A DNA stretch of 58,169 bases from positions 1-58,169 of the forward strand of contig DWZK01000063.1 of NCBI GenBank assembly GCA_019117605.1. Reading direction: 5' to 3'. Positions 1 to 7,605 of the stretch are shown piece after piece. Numbering within the stretch: the first letter of the stretch is position 1; each line of letters begins with the position of its first letter. Made by a program: the position numbers and the translations under genes. A model generated the notes under the pieces. The model saw nothing but the letters and a program-made list of their open reading frames with translations, was not told where the DNA came from and searched no databases. This DNA is from Candidatus Intestinimonas stercoravium (GTDB lineage Bacteria > Bacillota > Clostridia > Oscillospirales > Oscillospiraceae).

Positions 1-110
1 CCATCCGTCTGATCTCCTCCATCATGGCCAACGCCATCCAGGAGGGCAAGCAGGGCGAGGACAACGTGGCTGAGGAGACCGCCAAGGCGGAGGAGACCAC
101 CGAGGCCTGA
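1..110 (+). CDS. rpsB: 30S ribosomal protein S2, 3' end only
   Basis: The last 35 codons of a frame entering from the left edge, closed by TGA at 108-110. The visible end (ISSIMANAIQEGK followed by a Glu/Ala/Thr-rich tail) matches the final helix and variable acidic tail of ribosomal protein S2, a component of the small subunit. Its place directly before tsf is the order found in most bacteria and is the main support. Nothing upstream is visible, so start, length and promoter cannot be judged. Confidence 0.85.
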   Translation, partial: IRLISSIMANAIQEGKQGEDNVAEETAKAEETTEA

Positions 111-135
111 TCGACCCCGATTTTTAGGGCATCTT

Positions 136-166
136 GCGCCCGCCGGCGCGCGGCGGGCGCTTTTTT
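136..166 (+). terminator. intrinsic terminator / attenuator between rpsB and tsf
   Basis: A perfect 10-bp GC stem (136-145 with 151-160), a 5-nt loop and six T residues at 161-166. I see no promoter between it and tsf, so it probably acts as a partial terminator that lowers tsf transcription relative to rpsB. Confidence 0.85.
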
Positions 167-206
167 ACGAGATAACATTGATACAAAATCATGGAGGTAA
201 GATACA

Positions 207-1121
207 ATGGCTTTCACCGCGAAAGATGTACAGGCTCTGCGCGAGATGACCGGCGTGGGCATGATGGACTGCAAAAAGGCGCTCACTGAGGCTGACGGCA
301 ACATGGACAAGGCCGTAGAGATCCTGCGGGAGAAGGGCCTGGCCGCTTCTCAGAAGAAGGCCGGCCGCATCGCCGCCGAGGGCATGGCTTATGCCGCCGT
401 CATTGACGGTGTGGGCGTGGTGGTCGAGGTCAATGCTGAGACCGACTTCGTGGGCAAGAACGAGAAGTTCGTGGACTTCGTCAAGGGCGTGGCCGCCGCT
501 GTGGCCCAGGTGAAGCCCGCCGACCTGGACGCCCTGATGGCCGCTCCCTTCGGCAACGGCCGCACCGTGCTGGAGGAGCAGCAGGAGATGGTCCTGGTCA
601 TCGGCGAGAACATCAAGGTCCGCCGCTTCGCCTTCTTCACCGAGGGCGTCAGCGTCCCCTATGTCCACGCCGGCGGCAAGATCGGTGTGCTGGTGGTCCT
701 GGATACCGACCTCCCCGCCGAGAAGGTGGAGACCGTGGGCAAGGACGTGGCCATGCAGATCGCCGCTCTGAACCCCCGCTTCTGGGACAAGAGCGAGGTG
801 GACCAGGCCACTCTGGACGAGGAGAAGAAGATCCTCATGGTCCAGATGGAGAACGACCCCAAGATGGCCTCCAAGCCCGAGAAGGTCCGGGAGGGCATCA
901 TCACCGGCAAGCTGGGCAAGTTCTACAAGGAGAACTGCCTGCTCCAGCAGGAGTTCGTGAAGGACAACTCCATGGACGTTGCCAAGTATATCGCCTCTGC
1001 CGCCAAGGAGCTGGGCGGCACCATCACCTTCAAGACTGCCGTCCGCTTCGAGAAGGGCGAGGGCATCGAGAAGAAGCAGGAGAACTTCGCCGAGGAGATC
1101 GCCAAGCAGCTGGCGAAGTAA
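207..1121 (+). CDS. tsf: translation elongation factor Ts
   Basis: EF-Ts is the nucleotide exchange factor that regenerates EF-Tu-GTP in the cytoplasm. The 304-residue product opens with the UBA-like N-terminal domain (about residues 1-55, signature LREMTGVGMMDCKKAL) and carries the TDFV motif at residues 79-82, which contacts EF-Tu; two core subdomains follow. Length is normal for the family. The ATG at 207 is preceded by GGAGG about 9 nt upstream. It lies 96 nt after rpsB, separated by an intrinsic terminator, and a second strong terminator follows, so tsf ends this transcription unit. Confidence 0.98.
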   Translation: MAFTAKDVQALREMTGVGMMDCKKALTEADGNMDKAVEILREKGLAASQKKAGRIAAEGMAYAAVIDGVGVVVEVNAETDFVGKNEKFVDFVKGVAAAVAQVKPADLDALMAAPFGNGRTVLEEQQEMVLVIGENIKVRRFAFFTEGVSVPYVHAGGKIGVLVVLDTDLPAEKVETVGKDVAMQIAALNPRFWDKSEVDQATLDEEKKILMVQMENDPKMASKPEKVREGIITGKLGKFYKENCLLQQEFVKDNSMDVAKYIASAAKELGGTITFKTAVRFEKGEGIEKKQENFAEEIAKQLAK

Positions 1122-1153
1122 GGGCCTGCTGCGAGCGCTCGAGGACCGGAACA

Positions 1154-1194
1154 AAGGGCCCGAGGTACATGCTTTCTGTACCCCGGGCCCTTTT
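1154..1194 (+). terminator. intrinsic terminator after tsf
   Basis: Long stem AAAGGGCCCG-GGTACA pairing with TGTACC-CGGGCCCTTT, with small internal mismatches and a 7-nt loop, followed by a short T run. It separates the rpsB-tsf unit from the pyrH operon. Confidence 0.85.
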
Positions 1195-1308
1195 GCGCAG
1201 GCAAAAGAAAACAATTTGCAAAAAAGCGCTCTGCCCCCTATGCAAACGGGCAAACTTATATTACAATGAAACAGATATATCACAGTATTTAGGGAAGGGG
1301 ACTGTGTG

Positions 1309-2031
1309 ATGCCTGAACCATACTACAAGCGCATACTTTTGAAGGTCAGCGGCGAGGCCCTGGCCGGGGAGGCCAGCCGCGGGCTGGACTTCGACGTGAT
1401 CGGCAAGGTCTGCGACGTCATCAAACGCTGCACCGAGGCGGGCGTCCAGATCGGCATCGTCGTGGGCGGCGGCAATTTCTGGCGGGGCGTGAAGGACGGC
1501 GGCGACCGGATGGAGCGCACCCGGGCCGACCATATGGGCATGCTGGCCACCGCCATCAACTGCCTGGCCGTCGCAGATGTGCTGGAGCAGAAGGGGGTGG
1601 ACGTCCGGGTCCAGACCGCCATCGAGATGCGGGCCGTGGCTGAGCCCTACATCCGCTCCCGCGCCATCCGGCACATGGAGAAGGGGAGAGTGGTCATCTT
1701 TGGCTGCGGCACCGGCAATCCCTTCTTCTCCACCGACACCGCGGCGGTGCTCCGGGCCGCGGAGATCGATGCCGACGCCATCCTGCTGGCAAAGAACATC
1801 GACGGCGTGTACAGCGCCGACCCCAAGAAGGATCCCACGGCTGTGAAATACGACAGTATCACCTACGATGACATCCTCGCCAAGCACCTGGAGGTCATGG
1901 ACTCCACCGCCACATCCCTTTCCATGGACAACAAGATCCCTGTGATCCTCTTCGCGCTGAAGGATCCGGAGAACATCTACCGGGTCATCATGGGCGAGAA
2001 GATCGGAACGGTCGTCAAGGAGGAGAATTGA
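1309..2031 (+). CDS. pyrH: UMP kinase
   Basis: Phosphorylates UMP to UDP in pyrimidine nucleotide synthesis; a hexameric amino-acid-kinase-fold enzyme. The 240-residue product shows KVSGEAL near the N-terminus, the glycine-rich GGGNFWRG at about residues 53-60 and the FSTDTAA segment of the nucleotide site. I chose ATG 1309 because AGGGGA ends 8 nt upstream; a GTG at 1306 is in frame but too close to the ribosome binding site. It heads the pyrH-frr-uppS-cdsA-dxr-rseP-ispG-polC cluster; frr begins 1 nt after its stop. The upstream gap is AT-rich and probably holds the promoter, but I see no convincing -35 box. Confidence 0.97.
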   Translation: MPEPYYKRILLKVSGEALAGEASRGLDFDVIGKVCDVIKRCTEAGVQIGIVVGGGNFWRGVKDGGDRMERTRADHMGMLATAINCLAVADVLEQKGVDVRVQTAIEMRAVAEPYIRSRAIRHMEKGRVVIFGCGTGNPFFSTDTAAVLRAAEIDADAILLAKNIDGVYSADPKKDPTAVKYDSITYDDILAKHLEVMDSTATSLSMDNKIPVILFALKDPENIYRVIMGEKIGTVVKEEN

Positions 2032-2032
2032 G

Positions 2033-2587
2033 ATGAAAGAGATCCTGAAGGAATACGACGTGAAGATGCAGAAGACGGTGGACGTGGTCATCTCTGATTT
2101 CGCCGGCGTCCGGGCCGGCAGGGCCAACGCCGCGGTGCTGGACAAGATCTCGGTGGACTACTACGGCAGCGCCACGCCCATCAACCAGGTGGCATCCATC
2201 TCCTCGCCCGACCCCCGGAGCCTGCTCATCAAGCCTTGGGACGGCTCTCTGCTCAAGGCTATCGAGAAGGCCATCCAGGCCTCCGACCTGGGCATCAACC
2301 CCCAGAACGACGGCTCCGCCATCCGGCTGTCCTTCCCCCAGCTCACTGAGGAGCGCCGGAAGGAGCTCACCAAGCAGGTGAAGAAATATGCCGAGAGCGG
2401 CAAGGTGGCCATCCGCAACATCCGCCGGGACGCCATGGATAAGCTGAAGGCCAAGCAGAAGAAGTCCGAGATCACCGAGGACGAGCTGAAGGATCTGGAG
2501 AAGGACCTCCAGGATATGACCGACAAGCGCTGCAAGCAGCTGGACGACCTGGCGGCGAAGAAGGAGACCGAATTGATGGCGGTGTGA
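2033..2587 (+). CDS. frr: ribosome recycling factor
   Basis: RRF, with EF-G, splits the post-termination ribosome into subunits. The 184-residue product has the family length and an RRF pattern: a long N-terminal helix (MKEILKEYDVKMQKTVDVV), the RAGRAN turn, the SIRLSFPQLTEERRKEL-like segment and two long C-terminal helices of the three-helix bundle. GGAGG inside the last codons of pyrH serves as ribosome binding site, and the 1-nt gap suggests translational coupling to pyrH. Confidence 0.98.
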   Translation: MKEILKEYDVKMQKTVDVVISDFAGVRAGRANAAVLDKISVDYYGSATPINQVASISSPDPRSLLIKPWDGSLLKAIEKAIQASDLGINPQNDGSAIRLSFPQLTEERRKELTKQVKKYAESGKVAIRNIRRDAMDKLKAKQKKSEITEDELKDLEKDLQDMTDKRCKQLDDLAAKKETELMAV

Positions 2588-2610
2588 GCAGGGCTCACGC
2601 TGTTTCAGCG

Positions 2611-2635
2611 GTGCGGGGCGCCCAGCGCCCCGCAC
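2611..2635 (+). terminator. hairpin in the frr-uppS gap, possible attenuator
   Basis: A perfect 11-bp stem (2611-2621 with 2625-2635) with a 3-nt loop. The following bases (tcatcttgtccc) are only weakly T-rich, so efficient termination is doubtful. It may reduce transcription into uppS or protect the upstream mRNA end. Confidence 0.45.
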
Positions 2636-2682
2636 TCATCTTGTCCCAGAAGATCTTATCATGATATGACCAGGAGGCTGCC

Positions 2683-3432
2683 ATGGCCTTATTCAAAAGA
2701 GAGCCTGCACAGCGGCAGGCGCAGGTGGACTTCAGCCGGCTCCCCCGCCATATAGCTATCATCATGGACGGGAACGGCCGGTGGGCGAAGCGCCGCGGCC
2801 TGCCCCGCACAGCGGGCCACGCGGCGGGGGCGGAGAATTTCCGCACCATCGCCACCTACTGCAAGGAGATCGGCATCGAGTACCTCACTGTATACGCCTT
2901 CTCCACCGAGAACTGGAAGCGCCCGGCGGAGGAGGTCTCCGCCATCATGGGACTGCTGAAGAAGTACCTGCTGGAGGCGATCGGCCGGATGGAGCGGGAC
3001 CGGGTGAAGATGCGCTTCTTCGGCGACCTGACGGCGCTGGACCAGGAGCTCCAGGATCTGTGCCGCCGGACGGAGGAGATCTCCAAGCGGTATGAGGGGT
3101 GCCAAGTGGATATCTGCCTCAACTACGGGGGCAGAGACGAGCTGCTCCAGGCGGCAAGGGCCCTGGCCCGGGACTGTGTGGCGGGGGAGCTGGACCCGGG
3201 AGGGCTCACCGAGGCGGATCTGGAGCGCCACCTCTTCTCCGCAGGGGTGCCCGACCCGGACCTGGTGATCCGGCCCAGCGGAGAGATCCGCGTCTCCAAT
3301 TTCCTGCTGTGGCAGGCGGCCTATGCCGAGTTCTATTTCACCGACGTGTTGTGGCCCGATTTCTCCAAAGAGGAACTGCACCGGGCGCTGGCGGCCTACC
3401 AGAGCCGCTCCCGCCGGTTTGGAGGTGTTTGA
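2683..3432 (+). CDS. uppS: isoprenyl transferase (undecaprenyl diphosphate synthase)
   Basis: Adds isopentenyl units in cis to farnesyl diphosphate, giving the C55 lipid carrier for peptidoglycan and wall polymers. The 249-residue product contains the catalytic MDGNGRWA motif (Asp29), the VYAFSTENWKRP block and the C-terminal IRPSGEIRVSNFLLWQ block. The usual Thr after IR is Pro here, a mild deviation. ATG 2683 has AGGAGG 8 nt upstream. It is followed by cdsA with 2 nt between genes; the lipid precursors come from ispA, dxr and ispG, also in this window. Confidence 0.97.
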   Translation: MALFKREPAQRQAQVDFSRLPRHIAIIMDGNGRWAKRRGLPRTAGHAAGAENFRTIATYCKEIGIEYLTVYAFSTENWKRPAEEVSAIMGLLKKYLLEAIGRMERDRVKMRFFGDLTALDQELQDLCRRTEEISKRYEGCQVDICLNYGGRDELLQAARALARDCVAGELDPGGLTEADLERHLFSAGVPDPDLVIRPSGEIRVSNFLLWQAAYAEFYFTDVLWPDFSKEELHRALAAYQSRSRRFGGV

Positions 3433-3434
3433 CC

Positions 3435-4256
3435 GTGGGAAAACGTATCCTGGTGGCGGTGGTCATGGTCCCGGTCCTGCTGGCGGTGATCTTCCTCCTG
3501 CCCGACTGGGTCCTGGCCATCGGCGTGACCGGATTGTCTATGATCGCCATCCATGAGGTCCTCTGGTCCACCGGCTTCGTCAAGGATCCGAAGATCTCCG
3601 GCCTGTCCATCGCGCTGGCCGGGCTCATCCCTCTGTGGGTCTTTTTCACCGATCAGGACCCCTGGCTGGGGCTCGCGGGGGCTTTCCTCTATGTGACTGC
3701 CCTCTTCGCCGTGGCTATGGCCAGCAATTACACCGTGACCATGGAGAAGATGGGGGGATCCTTCTTCCTCACCGCCCTGATCCCCTATTTCCTCTCCTCC
3801 TTCCTGCGCCTCCGGGCGCTGCCCGAGTGGCGGGCCTATATCCTGCTGCCCTTCGTGGTGGCCTGGCTCAGCGACGCCTTCGCCCTCTTCGCGGGGATGG
3901 CATTCGGCAAGCACAAGCTGGCTCCCCAGCTCTCCCCCAAAAAGACGGTGGAGGGGGCAGTGGGCGGCCTGGCCGGTGCGGTGGTCTTCACGCTGCTCTA
4001 CGGGCTGATCGTGGGGCGGGTCCTGGGCTTCAGCCAGGTGCGCTATGGCGTGCTGGCGGTGTATGCCCTCCTGGGGGCGCTGATCTCCCAGTTCGGGGAC
4101 CTGGCCTTCTCCTATATCAAGCGGCAGTACCATATCAAGGATTACGGCAATATCTTCCCAGGACATGGGGGCGTGCTGGACCGGTTCGACAGCGTCATCT
4201 TCTGTGTGCCGCTGATCGAGCTGCTGGTCGGCCTGTGTCCGGTGTTCGGAGCGTGA
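3435..4256 (+). CDS. cdsA: phosphatidate cytidylyltransferase (CDP-diacylglycerol synthase)
   Basis: Makes CDP-diacylglycerol from phosphatidate and CTP at the membrane, the branch point to all phospholipids. The 273-residue product is highly hydrophobic with about eight predicted membrane segments. Near the C-terminus it carries the family signature SYIKRQYHIKDYG...PGHGGVLDRFDS. I chose GTG 3435 because GGAGG at 3421-3425 lies 9 nt upstream and the hydrophobic protein begins there (VGKRILVAVVMVPVLL); the frame is open further upstream only as a shadow of uppS. Confidence 0.96.
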   Translation: MGKRILVAVVMVPVLLAVIFLLPDWVLAIGVTGLSMIAIHEVLWSTGFVKDPKISGLSIALAGLIPLWVFFTDQDPWLGLAGAFLYVTALFAVAMASNYTVTMEKMGGSFFLTALIPYFLSSFLRLRALPEWRAYILLPFVVAWLSDAFALFAGMAFGKHKLAPQLSPKKTVEGAVGGLAGAVVFTLLYGLIVGRVLGFSQVRYGVLAVYALLGALISQFGDLAFSYIKRQYHIKDYGNIFPGHGGVLDRFDSVIFCVPLIELLVGLCPVFGA

Positions 4257-4262
4257 TAGGCG

Positions 4263-5411
4263 ATGATGAAGCGGATATCCCTGCTGGGCTCCACCGGCTC
4301 CATCGGGCGGCAGACCTTGGAGGTGGCCGCCGCCTGCGGCATCACGGTAGGCGCGGTGACCGCCCGCCGCAGCGTGGCGCTGCTGGAAGAGCAGGTCCGG
4401 GCCTTCCGGCCGGAGCTGGCGGTATGTGTGGACCCGGCGGCGGCGGCGGACCTGAAGGTCCGGACCGCTGACACCGGCGTCCGGGTGGCCGCGGGTCCGG
4501 AGGGGCTGCTGGAGGCGGCTTCACTGCCCTCGGCGGACTGCGTGGTCACGGCAGTGGTGGGCATCGCCGGCCTGGAGCCCACCCTGGCCGCCATCCGGGC
4601 GGGGAAGCGGGTGGCCCTGGCCAACAAGGAGACCATGGTCTGCGCCGGCGAGCTGGTGACCGGGGAGGCGGACCGCCTGGGGGTGGACATCGTCCCCGTG
4701 GATTCGGAGCACTCGGCCATCTTCCAGTGCCTCCAGGGCTGCCGGGACCGCGGGGAGGTCCGCCGCCTGATCCTCACCGCCTCCGGAGGCCCCTTCTTCG
4801 GCTATGCCCGGGAGCAGCTGGCCGCCGTGGGGCCCGAGCAGGCCCTCAAACACCCCAACTGGTCCATGGGGGCCAAGGTCACCATCGACTCGGCCACCCT
4901 CATGAACAAGGGCCTGGAGCTCATCGAGGCCATGCGCCTTTTCCGGATGCCCCCGGAAAAGATCTCCATCGCCGTCCACCGGGAGAGTATAGTCCACTCC
5001 CTGGTGGAATACTCTGATGGTGCGGTGCTGGCCCAGCTGGGCGCGCCGGATATGCGACTGCCCATCCAGTATGCCCTCACCTGGCCGGAGCGCAGGCCGG
5101 GCCCCGCCAAGCCCCTGGACCTGCTCTCCTGTCCGCCCCTGACCTTCGCCCCTCCCGACCTGGAGACCTTCCCCTGCCTGCGCCTGGCCCTGGAGGCCGC
5201 CGGACGGGGGGGCACCGCCACGGCGGTCCTGAACGGTGCCAACGAGGTGGCGGTGGAGCGCTTCCTGAAGGGGGAGATCTCCTTCCTGGATATCCCTGTC
5301 CTGGTGGAGCGGGCCCTGGAGCGAGTCCCGGTGATGTCCGATCCCGGTCTGGAGGACATCCTGGAGGCCGACCGGGCGGCCAGAGAGGCGGCTGTGGGCG
5401 CGCCCTGCTGA
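4263..5411 (+). CDS. dxr: 1-deoxy-D-xylulose 5-phosphate reductoisomerase
   Basis: Second step of the MEP isoprenoid pathway: NADPH-dependent conversion of DXP to MEP. The 382-residue product has the NADPH-binding GSTGSIGRQTLEV at its N-terminus, ALANKETMV, the metal and substrate motif DSEHSAIFQ, and HPNWSMG-AKVTIDSATLMNKGLE in the catalytic domain. ATG codons at 4263 and 4266 are both possible. It lies 6 nt after cdsA and 14 nt before rseP. dxs is about 36 kb downstream in a separate operon. Confidence 0.97.
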   Translation: MMKRISLLGSTGSIGRQTLEVAAACGITVGAVTARRSVALLEEQVRAFRPELAVCVDPAAAADLKVRTADTGVRVAAGPEGLLEAASLPSADCVVTAVVGIAGLEPTLAAIRAGKRVALANKETMVCAGELVTGEADRLGVDIVPVDSEHSAIFQCLQGCRDRGEVRRLILTASGGPFFGYAREQLAAVGPEQALKHPNWSMGAKVTIDSATLMNKGLELIEAMRLFRMPPEKISIAVHRESIVHSLVEYSDGAVLAQLGAPDMRLPIQYALTWPERRPGPAKPLDLLSCPPLTFAPPDLETFPCLRLALEAAGRGGTATAVLNGANEVAVERFLKGEISFLDIPVLVERALERVPVMSDPGLEDILEADRAAREAAVGAPC

Positions 5412-5425
5412 TAGGAGAACTTTCT

Positions 5426-6520
5426 ATGGATATGGCACTTTACATCCTCATCGCCCTGCTGATGTTCGGCATCCTCATCGCGCTCCACGAGCTCGGCCAT
5501 TTCATCACCGCCAAGCTGCTGGGGGTGCGGGTCAACGAGTTCGCCATCGGCATGGGCCCCTGTCTCTGGTCCAAGGTGAAGGGGGAGACCCAGTACTCCC
5601 TCCGGGCCATCCCCATCGGCGGCTACTGTGCCATGGAGGGGGAGGACGCGGACTCCGACGACCCGGGGGCCTTTGGGAACAAGCCCGCCTGGAAGAAGTT
5701 CATCGTCCTGGTGGCGGGCTCGTTCATGAACCTGCTCACCGGCGTGGTCATCCTGGGGCTCCTGTTCTCCCAGAGCACCAGCTTCAGCGTGCCGGTGGTG
5801 GCCGGTTTCCTGGAGGGCTCTCCGCTCCAGGGCTCCGCCCTCCAGGTGGGGGACCAGTTCCTCCGCATCGACGGCCACAGAGTCTATACCTACAGCGACG
5901 CCCAGATGCTCCTGAGCCGGGCGGGCGAGGTGGTGGACCTGGAGCTGGAGCGGGACGGGGAGAGGATCGTGCTCCAGGACTTCGATATGCACTTCTACGA
6001 GACGGAGCTGGACGGAGAGACCGTGTATCTCCGGGGCCTGACCATCGGCCCCGAGGCGGTGGAGGCCACCCTGGGCCGCAAGGTGCAGATGACCGTCTAC
6101 CAGTCCATCGACTACGTCCGCATGGTATGGATGAGCCTGGGGGATCTGGTCACCGGCGCAGCGGGGGTGCAGGATATGTCGGGAGTCATCGGCATCCTGG
6201 ACACCATGGGCCAGGCGGGCCAGCAGGGCGCCCAGGCTGCGGAGGAGGCGGGGGCGCTGCCCATCTTGGGCGCGCTCCTCAACATCCTGAACCTCACCGC
6301 CTTCATCGCCATCAACCTGGCGGTGATGAACCTGCTGCCGATCCCCGCGCTGGACGGTGGGCGCATCCTCTTCCTGGTGGTGGGGCTGCTCTACACCGGC
6401 CTGACCCGGCGGAAGCTGGACCCCAAGTATGAGAGCTATGTGAACGCGGCAGGCTTTCTGCTCCTCATCCTGCTGATGGTGGTGGTGGCCTACAACGATG
6501 TCATGAGGCTGATCCGGTGA
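5426..6520 (+). CDS. rseP: RIP (site-2 type) zinc metalloprotease
   Basis: Intramembrane protease of the RseP/RasP family that cleaves anti-sigma factors and leftover signal peptides inside the membrane. The zinc-binding HELGH sits at residues 21-25 in the first membrane segment; a PDZ domain follows in the middle (around SPLQGSALQVGDQFLRIDG); and the third zinc ligand motif NLLPIPALDGG is in the C-terminal membrane region. The 364-residue length fits a single-PDZ Gram-positive member. It sits between dxr and ispG, as rasP does in Bacillus after dxr. GATAGGAG precedes the start. Confidence 0.95.
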   Translation: MDMALYILIALLMFGILIALHELGHFITAKLLGVRVNEFAIGMGPCLWSKVKGETQYSLRAIPIGGYCAMEGEDADSDDPGAFGNKPAWKKFIVLVAGSFMNLLTGVVILGLLFSQSTSFSVPVVAGFLEGSPLQGSALQVGDQFLRIDGHRVYTYSDAQMLLSRAGEVVDLELERDGERIVLQDFDMHFYETELDGETVYLRGLTIGPEAVEATLGRKVQMTVYQSIDYVRMVWMSLGDLVTGAAGVQDMSGVIGILDTMGQAGQQGAQAAEEAGALPILGALLNILNLTAFIAINLAVMNLLPIPALDGGRILFLVVGLLYTGLTRRKLDPKYESYVNAAGFLLLILLMVVVAYNDVMRLIR

Positions 6521-6545
6521 GACGTGTGAAGAGGGAGGAAGAACG

Positions 6546-7583
6546 ATGACGAAACAGATCCACATCGGGGGCGTCCCTATCGGCGGGGGCGCTCCCGTCA
6601 GCATCCAGTCCATGTGCAACACCCCTACTGAGGACGTGGAGGCCACTGTGGCCCAGATCCACCGGCTGGAGCAGGCGGGGTGCGACATCATCCGGGTGGC
6701 GGTCCCCAACAAGGAGGCGGCCCGGGCCGTGGGCGCGATCAAAGAGCGCATCTCCATCCCTCTGGTGGTGGACATCCACTTCGACTACCGGCTGGCCCTG
6801 GAGGCGGTGGCAGCCGGAGCGGATAAGGTGCGCATCAACCCGGGCAATATCGGAGGCGAAGACCGGGTGAAGGCGGTAGCTCAGGCCTGCCGGGCCAAAG
6901 GGGTGCCCATCCGCATCGGGGTCAACGGCGGCTCTCTGGAAAAGGGACTGCTGGAAAAATACGGGGGCGTCACCCCCGAGGCGCTGGTGGAGTCCGCCTT
7001 CGGCCACATCGCCCTCCTCAACAAGTTCGACTTCGACGACATCTGCGTGTCCCTGAAGTCCTCCGATGTGCGCACCACCATGGCGGCCTACCGGCTCATG
7101 AGCGAGAGGAGCGGCTATCCGCTGCACCTGGGCGTCACCGAGACGGGCACCCGCCGCATGGGGGTCATCAAGTCCGCCGTGGGGATCGGGGGCCTGCTGG
7201 GCTTCGGCATCGGGGACACCCTGCGGGTGTCCCTGTCGGCGGACCCGGTGGAGGAGGTCTACGCCGCCCGGGACATCCTGAAGGCCCTGGGCATCCGGAA
7301 GGACGGGCCGGACCTGATCTCCTGCCCCACCTGCGGCCGGACCAAGATCGACCTGATCGGCCTGGCCGAGGAGGTGGAGCGCCGCCTCCAGGCTGTGGAC
7401 AAGCCCATCACCGTAGCGGTGATGGGCTGCGTGGTCAACGGCCCCGGCGAGGCCTCTGCGGCGGACGTGGGGATCGCGGGCGGGGACGGCGTGGGCCTCC
7501 TCTTCCGCAAGGGAGAGATCGTCAAGAAGGTCCCCCAGGAGCGGCTGGTAGACGAGCTGTTCGCCCTGATCGACACCCTTTGA
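6546..7583 (+). CDS. ispG: 4-hydroxy-3-methylbut-2-en-1-yl diphosphate synthase
   Basis: Iron-sulfur enzyme of the MEP pathway that converts MEcPP to HMBPP. The 345-residue bacterial form has a TIM-barrel N-terminal part and a C-terminal [4Fe-4S] part. The cluster ligands CPTCGR and GCVVNGPGEA are intact. GGGAGG precedes ATG 6546 at good spacing. It occupies the slot that holds proS in Bacillus, between rasP and polC, which is common in Clostridia. Confidence 0.97.
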   Translation: MTKQIHIGGVPIGGGAPVSIQSMCNTPTEDVEATVAQIHRLEQAGCDIIRVAVPNKEAARAVGAIKERISIPLVVDIHFDYRLALEAVAAGADKVRINPGNIGGEDRVKAVAQACRAKGVPIRIGVNGGSLEKGLLEKYGGVTPEALVESAFGHIALLNKFDFDDICVSLKSSDVRTTMAAYRLMSERSGYPLHLGVTETGTRRMGVIKSAVGIGGLLGFGIGDTLRVSLSADPVEEVYAARDILKALGIRKDGPDLISCPTCGRTKIDLIGLAEEVERRLQAVDKPITVAVMGCVVNGPGEASAADVGIAGGDGVGLLFRKGEIVKKVPQERLVDELFALIDTL

Positions 7584-7605
7584 GTACATGGAGGAGCAAA
7601 GAGAG

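Noticed and set aside
4802-6775. A 657-codon open frame on the minus strand across dxr, rseP and ispG
   Set aside because: Low-complexity His/Gln/Glu-rich translation, no ribosome binding site logic, and it lies over three well-supported genes.
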